A DNA stretch of 64,000 bases, taken from positions 226,687 through 290,686 of the forward strand of contig NZ_LMEF01000023.1 in the NCBI RefSeq assembly GCF_001427905.1, in the 5' to 3' direction. Positions within the stretch are counted from its first letter, which is position 1. Each line of letters starts with the position of its first letter. Below are positions 37,188-44,976 of the stretch, piece by piece. Under the pieces are notes generated by a model that worked only from the letters and a program-made list of their open reading frames with translations, made no database searches and was not told where the DNA came from. Made by a program: the position numbers and the translations under genes. The DNA comes from Flavobacterium sp. Root420. Its GTDB lineage: Bacteria; Bacteroidota; Bacteroidia; Flavobacteriales; Flavobacteriaceae.

Positions 37188-37195
37188 CAAAAATA
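37188..37195 (-). promoter_or_regulatory. -7 promoter box of the UvrD/PcrA gene
   Basis: TATTTTTG on the minus strand, perfect, 21 bases before the ATG at 37167. The leader in between contains AAAGGAG. Confidence 0.55.
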
Positions 37196-37214
37196 GCAAT
37201 TAAAGATGTAAAAA

Positions 37215-37258
37215 GAAAGATACTAAGAGACTAAGGTTCTAAGTTACTAAGATATTTT
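37215..37258. repeat. ctaag-type word repeat
   Basis: actaagagactaaggttcta followed by agttactaaga is a tandem of the ctaag word, the same family as the 37-bp palindrome at 49504-49584. Confidence 0.5.
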
Positions 37259-37289
37259 AAAATTGGTTAATTAGGTCATTATAAAATAT

Positions 37290-37402
37290 TTGTCCGAAGC
37301 AAAACAAAGGGCTCTTTTTCAGACAGCATTCCCGCTTTCGGCTATATCTCTCCTCCCGATAGCCATCGGGATGCGAGGATACCACCTCTATCGGGGCTCA
37401 GA
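37290..37402. repeat. GC-rich REP-like palindromic element
   Basis: A stretch far richer in GC than its surroundings. tcccgat (37354-37360) pairs with atcggga (37365-37371) over the loop agcc. An alternative partner ctatcggg lies at 37388-37395, so two hairpins can compete. It contains the segment gacagcattcccgctttcgg. I think it is a dispersed flavobacterial repeat, but this rests on recollection and needs a genome search. Confidence 0.55.
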
Positions 37403-37462
37403 TACAAACAATTGGCTTCTTTTAAATATCTTGAAAGAAAATTCCTTAATTTTAAATAATCT

Positions 37463-37470
37463 TATATTTG
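37463..37470 (+). promoter_or_regulatory. -7 promoter box of the broken toxin gene
   Basis: TATATTTG, a perfect match, 18 bases before the ATG at 37489. The promoter survives although the reading frame is broken. Confidence 0.5.
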
Positions 37471-37488
37471 CAAAACTTATGAAATAAA

Positions 37489-37775
37489 ATGAAAATAGTA
37501 ATTACTGAAGTAGCTGAGAAAACATATTTTGACATCCTGTATAAATACTCTGAAAGTAAATCAGCTTCTTTTTCTAAAATACTATTTCAATTCTGCACAT
37601 GATTGAACATAATAATCAAATTGGATCTAGATATAAAAAAACTTCCTATCGAAAATTCTTAATATCAAATCAAGTTTATTTGTTTTACAAAATCGAACTT
37701 CAAGTAATTTATGTAGTTCTTTTTTGGGACAACAAAAGAAATCCAACAAATTTAGATATTGTACTTAGCTTTTAG
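37489..37775 (+). pseudogene. RelE/ParE-like toxin gene broken by a one-base deletion
   Basis: Frame one begins MKIVITEVAEKTYFDIL, a RelE/ParE-type first strand and helix, and stops after 37 codons. From about 37576 the next frame continues as HNNQIGSRYKKTSYRKF, VYLFYKI and VIYVVLFWDNKRNPTNL to a stop at 37773-37775, the rest of a RelE/ParE toxin. Adding one base in the AAAA run at 37576-37579 restores one 95-codon gene. So a single missing base inactivates it, or expression uses a frameshift. It is convergent with, and overlaps by 24 bases, the antitoxin-like gene. Confidence 0.8.
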
Positions 37776-38051
37776 TTTTTCTTTAAAATCTGAAAAATCT
37801 ATCGTTCTCCCTGCTTTAATATCTTCTTCGCTTTTTTCTAGCTGCTGAAGTAAAATTTCTTCAGGAAATAAAAGTGTAGTAATTAGCTTAACTTCTTGAT
37901 GAGTGAAGTTTTTCGATTTTAACTTTCTATAATAAGTTGCGTGTTTTAAACCTAATTTTTGCATAAAAAATTCTGCTTTATAATACGACTTACCTATTAA
38001 TTCAGGTAGACTATTGATGTAATTCTCGTAATTTTCAACTATTTCTATCAT
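37752..38051 (-). CDS. Antitoxin-like helix-turn-helix protein
   Basis: A 99-aa protein. Residues about 27-62 (FFMQKLGLKHATYYRKLKS, then EVKLITTLLF) look like a helix-turn-helix. The C-terminal tail (EEDIKAGRTIDFSDFKEKLK) is the charged toxin-wrapping type found in antitoxins. It lies tail-to-tail with the broken toxin gene, overlapping its last 24 bases. Antitoxin genes normally precede the toxin in one operon, so this layout is unusual. The function is inferred from these features and the neighbour. Confidence 0.7.
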   Translation of the reverse strand: MIEIVENYENYINSLPELIGKSYYKAEFFMQKLGLKHATYYRKLKSKNFTHQEVKLITTLLFPEEILLQQLEKSEEDIKAGRTIDFSDFKEKLKAKYNI

Positions 38052-38157
38052 CTTATGATACCATTAGTATTAATATAATACAAATATACTCCAATTAAAT
38101 GATAGTAAACAAAAAACAGAATAAAACTTAGCACTCAGAATCTCACCCTCTTATACC

Positions 38158-38925
38158 TTATTTAAAAAACACATCATACGCAAATCGAATCAAAGTACCG
38201 ATTACCACAACCAAAAAGAAAATCCGAATAAAGCCATTCCCTTTATTGATTGCCAGTTTAGCGCCAAGCCATCCTCCAAGTCCATTGCTGACTGCCATCG
38301 GAATCGCGATTGTCCATATGATTTTTCCTTTTATCATAAACAAGCAGATTGAACCGAAATTAGTAGCCAGATTTACCATTTTAGCATTCGCAGAAGCATG
38401 CAAAAAATCGAAGCCTAAAAGCGCTATAAAAGCCACAACAAAAAAACTTCCGGTGCCAGGACCGATAAATCCATCATAAAAACCAACAATCACACTGATA
38501 ACAACTGCGTAAATTATTTGTGTTGTTGGTGAATGATCTTTTGCAACATGCTGACCAAAATTTTTCTTCGCATAAGTATATATGAATAGTAAGGACAAAA
38601 CCACGAGCAAAAGCGGTTTCATAAAGTCATTACTCACCATTGTCAAAATTGTAGAACCCAAAAATGCTGAGGGAACGGCTAAACACATCATAATCAAAAG
38701 TAATTTCCACTGAATAACTACTTTTTTCAAATATTGGAAAGCAGCAAAAGCAGTTCCGGTAAAAGCTGGTAATTTTAAAGTTCCAATAACTGTAGAAACC
38801 GGTAAATTGGGCAATAAAATTAATCCCATTGGTGTTTGAATGAGTCCTCCGCCACCAACAATTGCATCAATAAATCCTGCAGCAAAAGCAGCTAAACAAA
38901 GTAAAATTATAATATAGCTTTCCAT
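38158..38925 (-). CDS. TauE/SafE-family sulfite exporter-like permease
   Basis: A 255-aa inner-membrane permease with about eight hydrophobic helices. The family signature GFIDAIVGGGGLIQTP lies near residue 17, and GFYDGFIGPGTGSFF in the middle is the second half-repeat. Family members move sulfite, sulfoacetate or other small anions out of the cell. The substrate here is unknown. It is divergent from the 39050 gene, and each has its own good promoter in the shared 124-base gap. Confidence 0.9.
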   Translation of the reverse strand: MESYIIILLCLAAFAAGFIDAIVGGGGLIQTPMGLILLPNLPVSTVIGTLKLPAFTGTAFAAFQYLKKVVIQWKLLLIMMCLAVPSAFLGSTILTMVSNDFMKPLLLVVLSLLFIYTYAKKNFGQHVAKDHSPTTQIIYAVVISVIVGFYDGFIGPGTGSFFVVAFIALLGFDFLHASANAKMVNLATNFGSICLFMIKGKIIWTIAIPMAVSNGLGGWLGAKLAINKGNGFIRIFFLVVVIGTLIRFAYDVFFK

Positions 38926-38961
38926 TAATATTGTGTTTCATTTGGTTTTGAGAACTGTACA

Positions 38962-38992
38962 CAAAAGTAAACTTCCCTTTTATTTATTACAA
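38962..38992 (-). promoter_or_regulatory. Promoter of the TauE/SafE gene
   Basis: On the minus strand TTG (38990-38992), a 20-base spacer, then TACTTTTG (38962-38969). Both elements match the Bacteroidota consensus. Confidence 0.65.
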
Positions 38993-39003
38993 TAGAATTA
39001 CTA

Positions 39004-39032
39004 TTGTTTTCTCAGCAAAAATTATATTTTTG
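39004..39032 (+). promoter_or_regulatory. Promoter of the 39050 gene
   Basis: TTG (39004-39006), an 18-base spacer, then TATTTTTG (39025-39032), 17 bases before the ATG. It is one of the best matches in the window. Confidence 0.7.
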
Positions 39033-39049
39033 TTGAAAAATTAAACCAA

Positions 39050-39571
39050 ATGGATTTTACAAGAATTATAGAATTAGCGAGTTATACTTTACCAGCCATC
39101 GTTACCGGATTTGTGGCTTATAGTTTTTTTGAACTACATATTAAAAACAATGATAAAAAACGTAATTTTCTGTTAAACAGGGAATATCAAAAACAATCTT
39201 TACCTATACGTTTACAGGCTTACGAGCGTATGACTTTATATTTAGAGCGTATCAACCTGACCAAATTATTGATTAGAATTGCGCCAATTTCAAACGAAAA
39301 ACATGATTATGAAAACTTCGTAATCGACCAAATTGAACAGGAATTCGAACACAATTTAACGCAGCAAATTTATATGTCTGATGAATGTTGGACAATAATT
39401 ACAACCGCTAAAAACTCAACGATACAAATTATCCGTAAAGCTGCAATGAGCGACAGAGTCGACAGCGCTGATAAATTAAGAGAGAAAATCTTGAATGATT
39501 TATTAGAGAAACAATCTCCTAGCAATGCTGCTTTGGGTTATATTAAAAATGAGGTTTCAGAACTTTGGTAA
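39050..39571 (+). CDS. Membrane-anchored protein of unknown function (possibly DUF7935)
   Basis: A 173-aa protein: one N-terminal transmembrane helix (about 9-28), a basic connector (KNNDKKRNF), then a helical cytoplasmic domain with AYERMTLYLERINL and a C-terminus predicted helical. It resembles a conserved Bacteroidota family that I believe is DUF7935; this is tentative. No catalytic motif is visible. It is monocistronic: a strong promoter before and a word palindrome after. Confidence 0.7.
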   Translation: MDFTRIIELASYTLPAIVTGFVAYSFFELHIKNNDKKRNFLLNREYQKQSLPIRLQAYERMTLYLERINLTKLLIRIAPISNEKHDYENFVIDQIEQEFEHNLTQQIYMSDECWTIITTAKNSTIQIIRKAAMSDRVDSADKLREKILNDLLEKQSPSNAALGYIKNEVSELW

Positions 39572-39591
39572 CATTTTAATTTTAGAGTTCC

Positions 39592-39637
39592 GATTTTAGA
39601 TTTTAGATCCCGCACAGACAATCTAAAATCTAAAATC
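39592..39637. repeat. gattttagat palindrome between convergent genes
   Basis: A 17-base arm (gattttagattttagat, 39592-39608) is met by its exact complement at 39621-39637, then a further atctaaaat copy. It lies between the 39050 gene and the patatin gene and may terminate both. Confidence 0.75.
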
Positions 39638-39649
39638 AACAATCTAAAA

Positions 39650-40549
39650 TTACCTATTATCACTCATAACCTCAGACTTATTCTGAGCGTATTCATAACC
39701 TTGCTCCCACCATTCTTTCATCACTTCCTTATTAAAAATTAACGCATTATCAGTCAGTTTTGTGGGCGTATAATATAAGTTAAGTTTCACATTCTTATTG
39801 TTTGCCATAAGTTTTCCTATAGCAATATCATGTTTTTCAACCTGATCCAAGGCTATTCGGAACAAATCAATCATTAGTGAAAACGGATTTTTACCAATAA
39901 CAGTTTTATCCATATTTACTTCAGTTTCTAAGATAATTACATCAATTTCTGTCGCACCACGGTTGATCGCTTCCCGAATTGGCACTAAACTTGAAAACCC
40001 GCCATCGCCATATTCGCAATTGTCTTTCTCCACCAAACTCATAAAAGGCACGTAGTTACTGGAGATCCAGGACCAATCGCAAAATTCCTCATACGTACAA
40101 TCTTTTACCGATTTGTATTCTGATTCGTTTTTAGTAAAATTAGTTACAGTAATAACGACATCATTATTCAGTTTTTTTAGTTTATTAAAATCTGATAAGG
40201 AAAAATTATTTCTAATATATTTCTTCAAACCTTTGCTTTCGCCAAAAGTTCTTTTTCCTTTAAAAAACTGACGTATTACATTAAAGTGGTTAATCGTTAC
40301 AATATCAACTCCATCTTTATTTTTAACTACAAATGGGCAAATATTGAAAATGCTTCCCATGGTAACATTCGTATAAACTGAGTGAATTTTTTTGATGTGA
40401 CCTAAAGCCAAATGCGGAATAAGTAAACTTCCTGTAGAAGTTCCTAAAAACAAATCGTATTCGTAATTTTTTTCTTCTATTAGGTATTGCGCAACACCGC
40501 CGGCAAATGCTCCTTTACTTCCTCCACCAGAAATAACCAATGCTCTCAT
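39650..40549 (-). CDS. Patatin-like phospholipase
   Basis: A 299-aa lipid acyl hydrolase. The oxyanion loop GGGSKGAFAGG is near the N-terminus, the nucleophile serine in GTSTGS (GxSxG), and the catalytic Asp in GDGG. The full catalytic dyad is present. The start is the ATG at 40549 (MRALVISGGG); the longer upstream frame runs into word-repeat spacer. There is no signal peptide, so it acts in the cytosol or is delivered otherwise. The lipid substrate is unknown. Confidence 0.92.
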   Translation of the reverse strand: MRALVISGGGSKGAFAGGVAQYLIEEKNYEYDLFLGTSTGSLLIPHLALGHIKKIHSVYTNVTMGSIFNICPFVVKNKDGVDIVTINHFNVIRQFFKGKRTFGESKGLKKYIRNNFSLSDFNKLKKLNNDVVITVTNFTKNESEYKSVKDCTYEEFCDWSWISSNYVPFMSLVEKDNCEYGDGGFSSLVPIREAINRGATEIDVIILETEVNMDKTVIGKNPFSLMIDLFRIALDQVEKHDIAIGKLMANNKNVKLNLYYTPTKLTDNALIFNKEVMKEWWEQGYEYAQNKSEVMSDNR

Positions 40550-40576
40550 ATATTTAATGTAGGTTTTGTATTTATT

Positions 40577-40690
40577 TAGAGAATAGAGCAAAGAAGCAAG
40601 AGCAAAGACTTTCCTATTCACTTTTTAAACTTTTGCTCTTTACTCTATATTCTATATTCTATTCTCGTCAATCTTTCCTCTTGTTTCTTG
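40577..40690. repeat. gagcaaag / ctctttactcta word spacer
   Basis: agaatagagcaaagaagcaa with agcaaag repeats faces tttgctctttactctatatt and further ttctat words. It forms an imperfect palindrome in the gap between patatin and M1 peptidase genes. Confidence 0.5.
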
Positions 40691-40693
40691 CTT

Positions 40694-42763
40694 CTACTTC
40701 TCTATCTCTTTCAACAAACGATTCAATTGAAACTGTTCATCGGGGGTCAAATTAGGCAAAATTCTTTCAAACGAAGCACGCATTTCAGGATTTTTTAATA
40801 ACAATCTTATTGTATCTCTTCCAAATTTTGAAAATTGCCACATATGATGCGTTGTTGCTCCAACTAAATTACTCAAAACCTGATCGTTAATAATTTTAAA
40901 AGCAATTAACTTTTCGAGTGCATTTTGTCTTGTTGTGGCTTCATATTTTGTAGATGAAAATGCGGTTAATTCGGCAATTAAAGATTCCGGATTATCTGCA
41001 TAATTTGAGGTTGACAGAGCCAATGAAAGCCATAAAGTGCGAAGATTATAATCGTTGAAACCAATCCAATCTTTCGATTTATTGAGATAAGCTATGCGAT
41101 GCTCCGGAAAATTTCTCCATAAATAATACAAAGCAATTTCCTGGGTTTGGTATGATTTATCATCAAGTAACGTTTCATATTCTGTTCTAAAATCTTCGGG
41201 TATTTTTGATAATGAAGCAGCAACAGCCTGACGAACCTGAATATTATTCGTCTGCAAAGCAATTAGTAATAAGGCTTTTTTTACTTCAAATTTTTCATTT
41301 TCCAATTGATCAACAATCGCTTCTTTTATAGAATGATAAATATCTGATTCTAAAGTTTTTTTAAGGAAAGCTTCCTTTTCAGTCAACGGTGTTTTCTTCA
41401 ATTTATCTATTTCCAACCGAACCTGAATCGCTTTATTCTTACTCAATAAAGCATTGGCCGCCGATGTATCAAAAACAGTCGATTCTAACCAGGTTTTCTG
41501 TAATTTATCTAGATCAAAATTAGATACTTTTCTTATTTCATCGAAGAAATTTTGTGTGTTTACGGTTTGATAAGCATACTTTTTTAAATAACTTTTTATT
41601 GCTTTTTTGAAAGCTTTGTCTCCAATCGATTCATGCAAAACAAACAAGACCCATGCTCCTTTTTCATAAAAAGTCAATGAACTCGCTTTGGCATTTAAAA
41701 CCGGAATTGTATCTGTTCTTGAGGCAAATTTTATCTGTTGTGCTGTATCGTATAACTTCGAATAGAAATAATCGTCGCCGTAAATTTCTCTTTCAGCCAA
41801 AGCCGCGTAATAAGTTGCAAAACCTTCCTGAAGCCAGTGATGTGTACTGCTTTCGGCTGTAATTAAATCACCAAACCAATGATGAGCCAATTCGTGCGCG
41901 TCGACATTAGTATAATTTCTATCTTCAAAACCAATTGAATCTACCACATATCGCGTGGCAAAAAGCGTTGAAGTTGTATTTTCCATTCCGGCATAAAGGA
42001 AATCGCGAACCGGAATTTGTCTGTAAATTTCCCAAGGATATTGTACTCCAATTTCTTTCTCCAAAAAATCAAAAATACGTTTTGAATAACGATAGGTTGG
42101 TTCAAAACGATTGGCATCTTTGTGTTCTAAATAATATTCTAGCGGAGTTTTAGATTTTGCCGTAAATTCTTTTTTATCATATTTTCCAACGGATAACATT
42201 ACTAAATAAGAACTCATTGGTTTTTCCATTTCATATTGCCAATGAATCAAATTTCCAGTTGAGTTTTTCTCTTTTAAAATTCCATTCGAAACGACCTGAT
42301 ATGATGCATCGTATGTAATCCCCAAATTAAAAATCACCTTTTCGTTGACATCATCAAAACTCGGAAACCAATTACTCGTGTATCTTCCCTGTCCCTGCGT
42401 CCAGATTTGTACTTCATGATTTTCAATAGCAACAAAATACAAAGCCTGTTTGGGTTTAACAGAATATTCAAAAGTTAAATGATTTTCTCCTTTCTGGAAA
42501 TTATTTACGATTTGCAATTGCTTGCCAGTATTTACAAAAACAGCCTCTTTATTATTGAGTTGAACTTTAGTAAACTCCATGTTTTTGGCATCGATCTTAA
42601 TAGTATCAATTGGATTTAAAACCTCAAATTGATAATCAACAGAACCTGAAACAGATTTTTCCTTTGCATTTAAAGATAATTGCCCCGAAACGGTTTTGAA
42701 ATCTACAAATTTGGTTTGCTGTGCAAAAATAAAAGTGGTAAATATTAAAAAGATGTATTTCAT
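40694..42763 (-). CDS. M1-family zinc aminopeptidase, secreted
   Basis: A 689-aa exported metallopeptidase. The signal peptide ends near residue 14-16 (FIFAQQ). The beta N-domain is followed by the exopeptidase motif AGMEN (a GAMEN variant, about 258-262), zinc site HELAH at 290-294 and the third ligand Glu313 (LQEGFA). The C-terminal HEAT-like helical region is complete. It removes N-terminal residues from peptides in the periplasm or outside. Its ATG overlaps the stop of the upstream RAYT gene (ATGA), so translation may be coupled to a transposase gene, which is odd. Confidence 0.93.
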   Translation of the reverse strand: MKYIFLIFTTFIFAQQTKFVDFKTVSGQLSLNAKEKSVSGSVDYQFEVLNPIDTIKIDAKNMEFTKVQLNNKEAVFVNTGKQLQIVNNFQKGENHLTFEYSVKPKQALYFVAIENHEVQIWTQGQGRYTSNWFPSFDDVNEKVIFNLGITYDASYQVVSNGILKEKNSTGNLIHWQYEMEKPMSSYLVMLSVGKYDKKEFTAKSKTPLEYYLEHKDANRFEPTYRYSKRIFDFLEKEIGVQYPWEIYRQIPVRDFLYAGMENTTSTLFATRYVVDSIGFEDRNYTNVDAHELAHHWFGDLITAESSTHHWLQEGFATYYAALAEREIYGDDYFYSKLYDTAQQIKFASRTDTIPVLNAKASSLTFYEKGAWVLFVLHESIGDKAFKKAIKSYLKKYAYQTVNTQNFFDEIRKVSNFDLDKLQKTWLESTVFDTSAANALLSKNKAIQVRLEIDKLKKTPLTEKEAFLKKTLESDIYHSIKEAIVDQLENEKFEVKKALLLIALQTNNIQVRQAVAASLSKIPEDFRTEYETLLDDKSYQTQEIALYYLWRNFPEHRIAYLNKSKDWIGFNDYNLRTLWLSLALSTSNYADNPESLIAELTAFSSTKYEATTRQNALEKLIAFKIINDQVLSNLVGATTHHMWQFSKFGRDTIRLLLKNPEMRASFERILPNLTPDEQFQLNRLLKEIEK

Positions 42764-43431
42764 TGAAAATTAGAATTTATGGAATCCATTTCCCAAGACC
42801 TTGGATTACTTTTTATATAATTATAAATCGTTTCAAATCTTTTGTAATTACGAACAATATGATCGTGATAATTAGATTGCCATATTTTTGTGGAATTGGC
42901 TTCGTTTTTCACTTCACGAATATTATTAATTTGCATTGTTGTGACTGATTTGAATAACGTCACAAATGATGAAATTGATTTGGGTGTACGGGATAATTTA
43001 ATTTCCAAATGATTTTGACTCCTATTCCCGTCTCGATTATCACGTAGAGGCGCACAGCAGTGCGTCTCGGCAACGTTTGACCCAATCTTTGTCGATATGC
43101 CGGGCGTAGACGCACTGCTGTGCGCCTCTACGATATGCATTGTGGATAAAACATCATTTATATTTTGAATTTCTATCAACAAATGCACATGATTTGGCAT
43201 CACAATCCAATTATGGAAAAACCAGTTTTTACGAATTCTAATAGATTTCAGAAGCTCATTCTCTACAATTTGACCATTTTCATTTAAAATCATTTTCTCA
43301 TTCTCGATAGATCCAAAAATACATTCTCGATTTTGAGCAACTATTGTTATGAAATAAATCGCTTCGCTGGAATAATCCCAATTTTTCAGTCTTTTGGAAT
43401 CAATTTTATATTTATCCTGAAATAATGTCAT
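42760..43431 (-). CDS. REP-associated tyrosine transposase (RAYT, Y1 HUH)
   Basis: A 223-aa single-strand DNA transposase of the RAYT branch. The HUH motif is H81-V82-H83 (MPNHVHLLIEI) and the catalytic tyrosine is likely Y188 (NYHDHIVR). YIKSNPRSW near residue 205 is also a family mark. RAYTs act on REP palindromes and do not carry terminal repeats of their own. Residues about 100-130 are encoded by an inserted pair of inverted REP-like hairpins (43043-43132) without loss of frame. The gene overlaps the M1 peptidase start by four bases. Confidence 0.92.
   Translation of the reverse strand: MTLFQDKYKIDSKRLKNWDYSSEAIYFITIVAQNRECIFGSIENEKMILNENGQIVENELLKSIRIRKNWFFHNWIVMPNHVHLLIEIQNINDVLSTMHIVEAHSSASTPGISTKIGSNVAETHCCAPLRDNRDGNRSQNHLEIKLSRTPKSISSFVTLFKSVTTMQINNIREVKNEANSTKIWQSNYHDHIVRNYKRFETIYNYIKSNPRSWEMDSINSNFQ
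43043..43132. repeat. Inverted REP-like pair (BIME-like) inside the RAYT gene
   Basis: A 25-base arm (43043-43067, containing gcgcacagcagtgcgtct) is met by its exact complement at 43108-43132 over a 40-base centre. Each arm is itself a near-palindrome (gcgcac/gtgcgt around agca). The span is exactly 90 bases, so the reading frame is kept. The GC content is far above the surroundings. No other copy is visible in the window. Confidence 0.9.
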
Positions 43432-43450
43432 TTATTGGCGTATAAGAATC

Positions 43451-43458
43451 CAAAGTTA
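43451..43458 (-). promoter_or_regulatory. -7 promoter box of the RAYT gene
   Basis: TAACTTTG on the minus strand, perfect, 20 bases before the ATG. A TTG pair lies a little nearer than usual (15-base spacer). Confidence 0.45.
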
Positions 43459-43519
43459 CAAAGGTTTCACCAACAAATCGAATGAAATTTGTAAGTTTAC
43501 CACATAAAATAATAACAGC

Positions 43520-44263
43520 GTGCCAACACCAAAAAAAGCCTTATTTAGCTGGAGCAGCGGAAAAGATTCTGCTCTTGCCTTATACAAAATTCTACAAAAT
43601 CCTGATTATAAGATTGAATGTTTATTGACGAGTGTCAATCAGCAATTTCAGCGTATTTCAATGCACGGTGTTCGTGTGGAGCTTTTAGAAGAGCAAGCAA
43701 AAAGTATAGGATTGCCTTTAAAAATTTTACAGGTTCCAGAAATGCCAACGATGGAAGTCTATGAAAATGTTATGACTGAAACCTTAACCGAAATAAAAAA
43801 ACAAGGTATTACACATTCTGTTTTTGGAGATATTTTTCTGGAAGATTTACGCAAATATCGTGAAGACCAATTGGCAAAAATTGGTTTTGAAGGCGTTTTC
43901 CCAATTTGGAAAATTCCAACAAAAGATTTAATTCAGGAATTTATTTCTTTAGGATTTAAAACTATCGTCGTTTGTGTAAACGAACGTTATTTAGACAAAA
44001 GTTTTGTGGGCCGAATTATCGATCAGGATTTTATTAATGACTTACCAGAGAACGTTGATGTTTGCGGTGAAAACGGAGAATTTCACACCTTTGCTTTTGA
44101 TGGTCCAATTTTTTCAAAACCAATTGACTTTGAAATTGGAGAAATCGTTTATAGAAAATATGAAAAACCTAAAAATGAAGATTCATCAGATACCGCTTGC
44201 GATACAAGTGCCAGCGATGCTTTTGATTATGGCTTTTGGTATTGTGATTTGATTCCTAAATAA
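43520..44263 (+). CDS. Dph6-related ATP-pyrophosphatase (diphthine-ammonia ligase-like)
   Basis: A 247-aa adenine nucleotide alpha-hydrolase. The PP-loop is SWSSGKDSALALY at the N-terminus. FGDIFLEDLRKYRE and CGENGEFHTF are family motifs of the Dph6 branch. Diphthamide is absent from bacteria, so the bacterial role is unknown; an ATP-driven amidation is likely by family. The start is a GTG at 43520; a stop lies five codons upstream and no ATG precedes the PP-loop. Confidence 0.88.
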   Translation: MPTPKKALFSWSSGKDSALALYKILQNPDYKIECLLTSVNQQFQRISMHGVRVELLEEQAKSIGLPLKILQVPEMPTMEVYENVMTETLTEIKKQGITHSVFGDIFLEDLRKYREDQLAKIGFEGVFPIWKIPTKDLIQEFISLGFKTIVVCVNERYLDKSFVGRIIDQDFINDLPENVDVCGENGEFHTFAFDGPIFSKPIDFEIGEIVYRKYEKPKNEDSSDTACDTSASDAFDYGFWYCDLIPK

Positions 44264-44274
44264 ATTAAACAATC

Positions 44275-44332
44275 GCCACGAATTCACGAATTATTAATGC
44301 CGAAAAGTAAACTCAATTCGTGAATTCGTGGC
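44275..44332. repeat. cacgaattcac palindrome between convergent genes
   Basis: An 18-base arm (44275-44292) is met by its exact complement at 44315-44332, followed by a T-run. It separates the Dph6-like gene from the DUF1697 gene and can serve as a terminator in the plus direction. Confidence 0.8.
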
Positions 44333-44350
44333 TTATTTTTTTTAAAAAAA

Positions 44351-44896
44351 TTAATCTTCCGAGTACATTTTAAGCAGATTAGTTACCGTATTCCAATTCC
44401 GCATTGTAACGATTACATTTAATTTTTTCTCAATATACTTGCCTTCTAATCTGGTTTTTCCGGCTCCTATAGCATATTTAATAAAAATTCTGTTTCCGTC
44501 GATGCTCGCTTCGTCAGGTTTAAACTGACTGATTTTTAAATCATTTATATTTTCGCTTTTCAATGCAGTCGATACAAAAGCAACATATAATTTTTTAGTA
44601 TCAATATCTTTCCCTTTTAGATATGGACTGTTTTTAAAACACAATTCCAGATCTTCTTTAGTAATAACAATCGTCGGAACTTCATGTCCAAAGACTTTAA
44701 AAATTTCCTGTTTGATTATAAATCCCACTTTTGATGCGCTTTCTTCTTCAGTATCAACAAAAACATTCCCAGATTGTAAATAGGTTCTCACATTTGTAAA
44801 ACCAATATTCTCTAACATTGTTTTCAAAGCTTCCATTTTCATCATGTTATGACCTGAAACGTTGATACCGCGTAAAAGTGCTAAATGTGTTGTCAT
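44351..44896 (-). CDS. DUF1697 protein
   Basis: A 181-aa protein of the DUF1697 family: LLRGINVSGHNMMKM at the N-terminus and YLQSGNVF next, both family hallmarks. The function is unknown. The start is the ATG at 44896 (MTTHLAL). A longer frame beginning at 44929 would start inside the upstream terminator hairpin, which argues against it. Confidence 0.9.
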   Translation of the reverse strand: MTTHLALLRGINVSGHNMMKMEALKTMLENIGFTNVRTYLQSGNVFVDTEEESASKVGFIIKQEIFKVFGHEVPTIVITKEDLELCFKNSPYLKGKDIDTKKLYVAFVSTALKSENINDLKISQFKPDEASIDGNRIFIKYAIGAGKTRLEGKYIEKKLNVIVTMRNWNTVTNLLKMYSED

Positions 44897-44915
44897 CTTT
44901 AAAGTTTTTAAAAAC

Positions 44916-44950
44916 AAAAAACTATTCAATTTAATTACTGAATAGTTTTT
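44916..44950 (-). terminator. Terminator after the 44977 lipoprotein gene
   Basis: Stem aaaaactattca (44916-44927) with tgaatagttttt (44939-44950), T-run on the minus strand, 26 bases past the stop. Confidence 0.8.
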
Positions 44951-44976
44951 ATAAGTTATTGCAAATTTACATTTTT

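Larger units (their letters stand above)
37168..37488. other. Interval with word repeats and a GC-rich palindromic element
   Basis: The gap holds the helicase promoter box, a ctaag word stretch (37215-37258), a GC-rich hairpin element (37290-37402) and the promoter of the broken toxin. No gene is visible. Confidence 0.6.

Noticed and set aside
37290..37487. 65-codon frame through the GC-rich repeat
   Set aside because: It lies in a palindromic repeat and has no coding character.
42760..43431. RAYT as an insertion sequence of the IS200 type
   Set aside because: The host-like layout, overlap with the peptidase gene and lack of end hairpins around the gene fit a RAYT better than an IS200 element.
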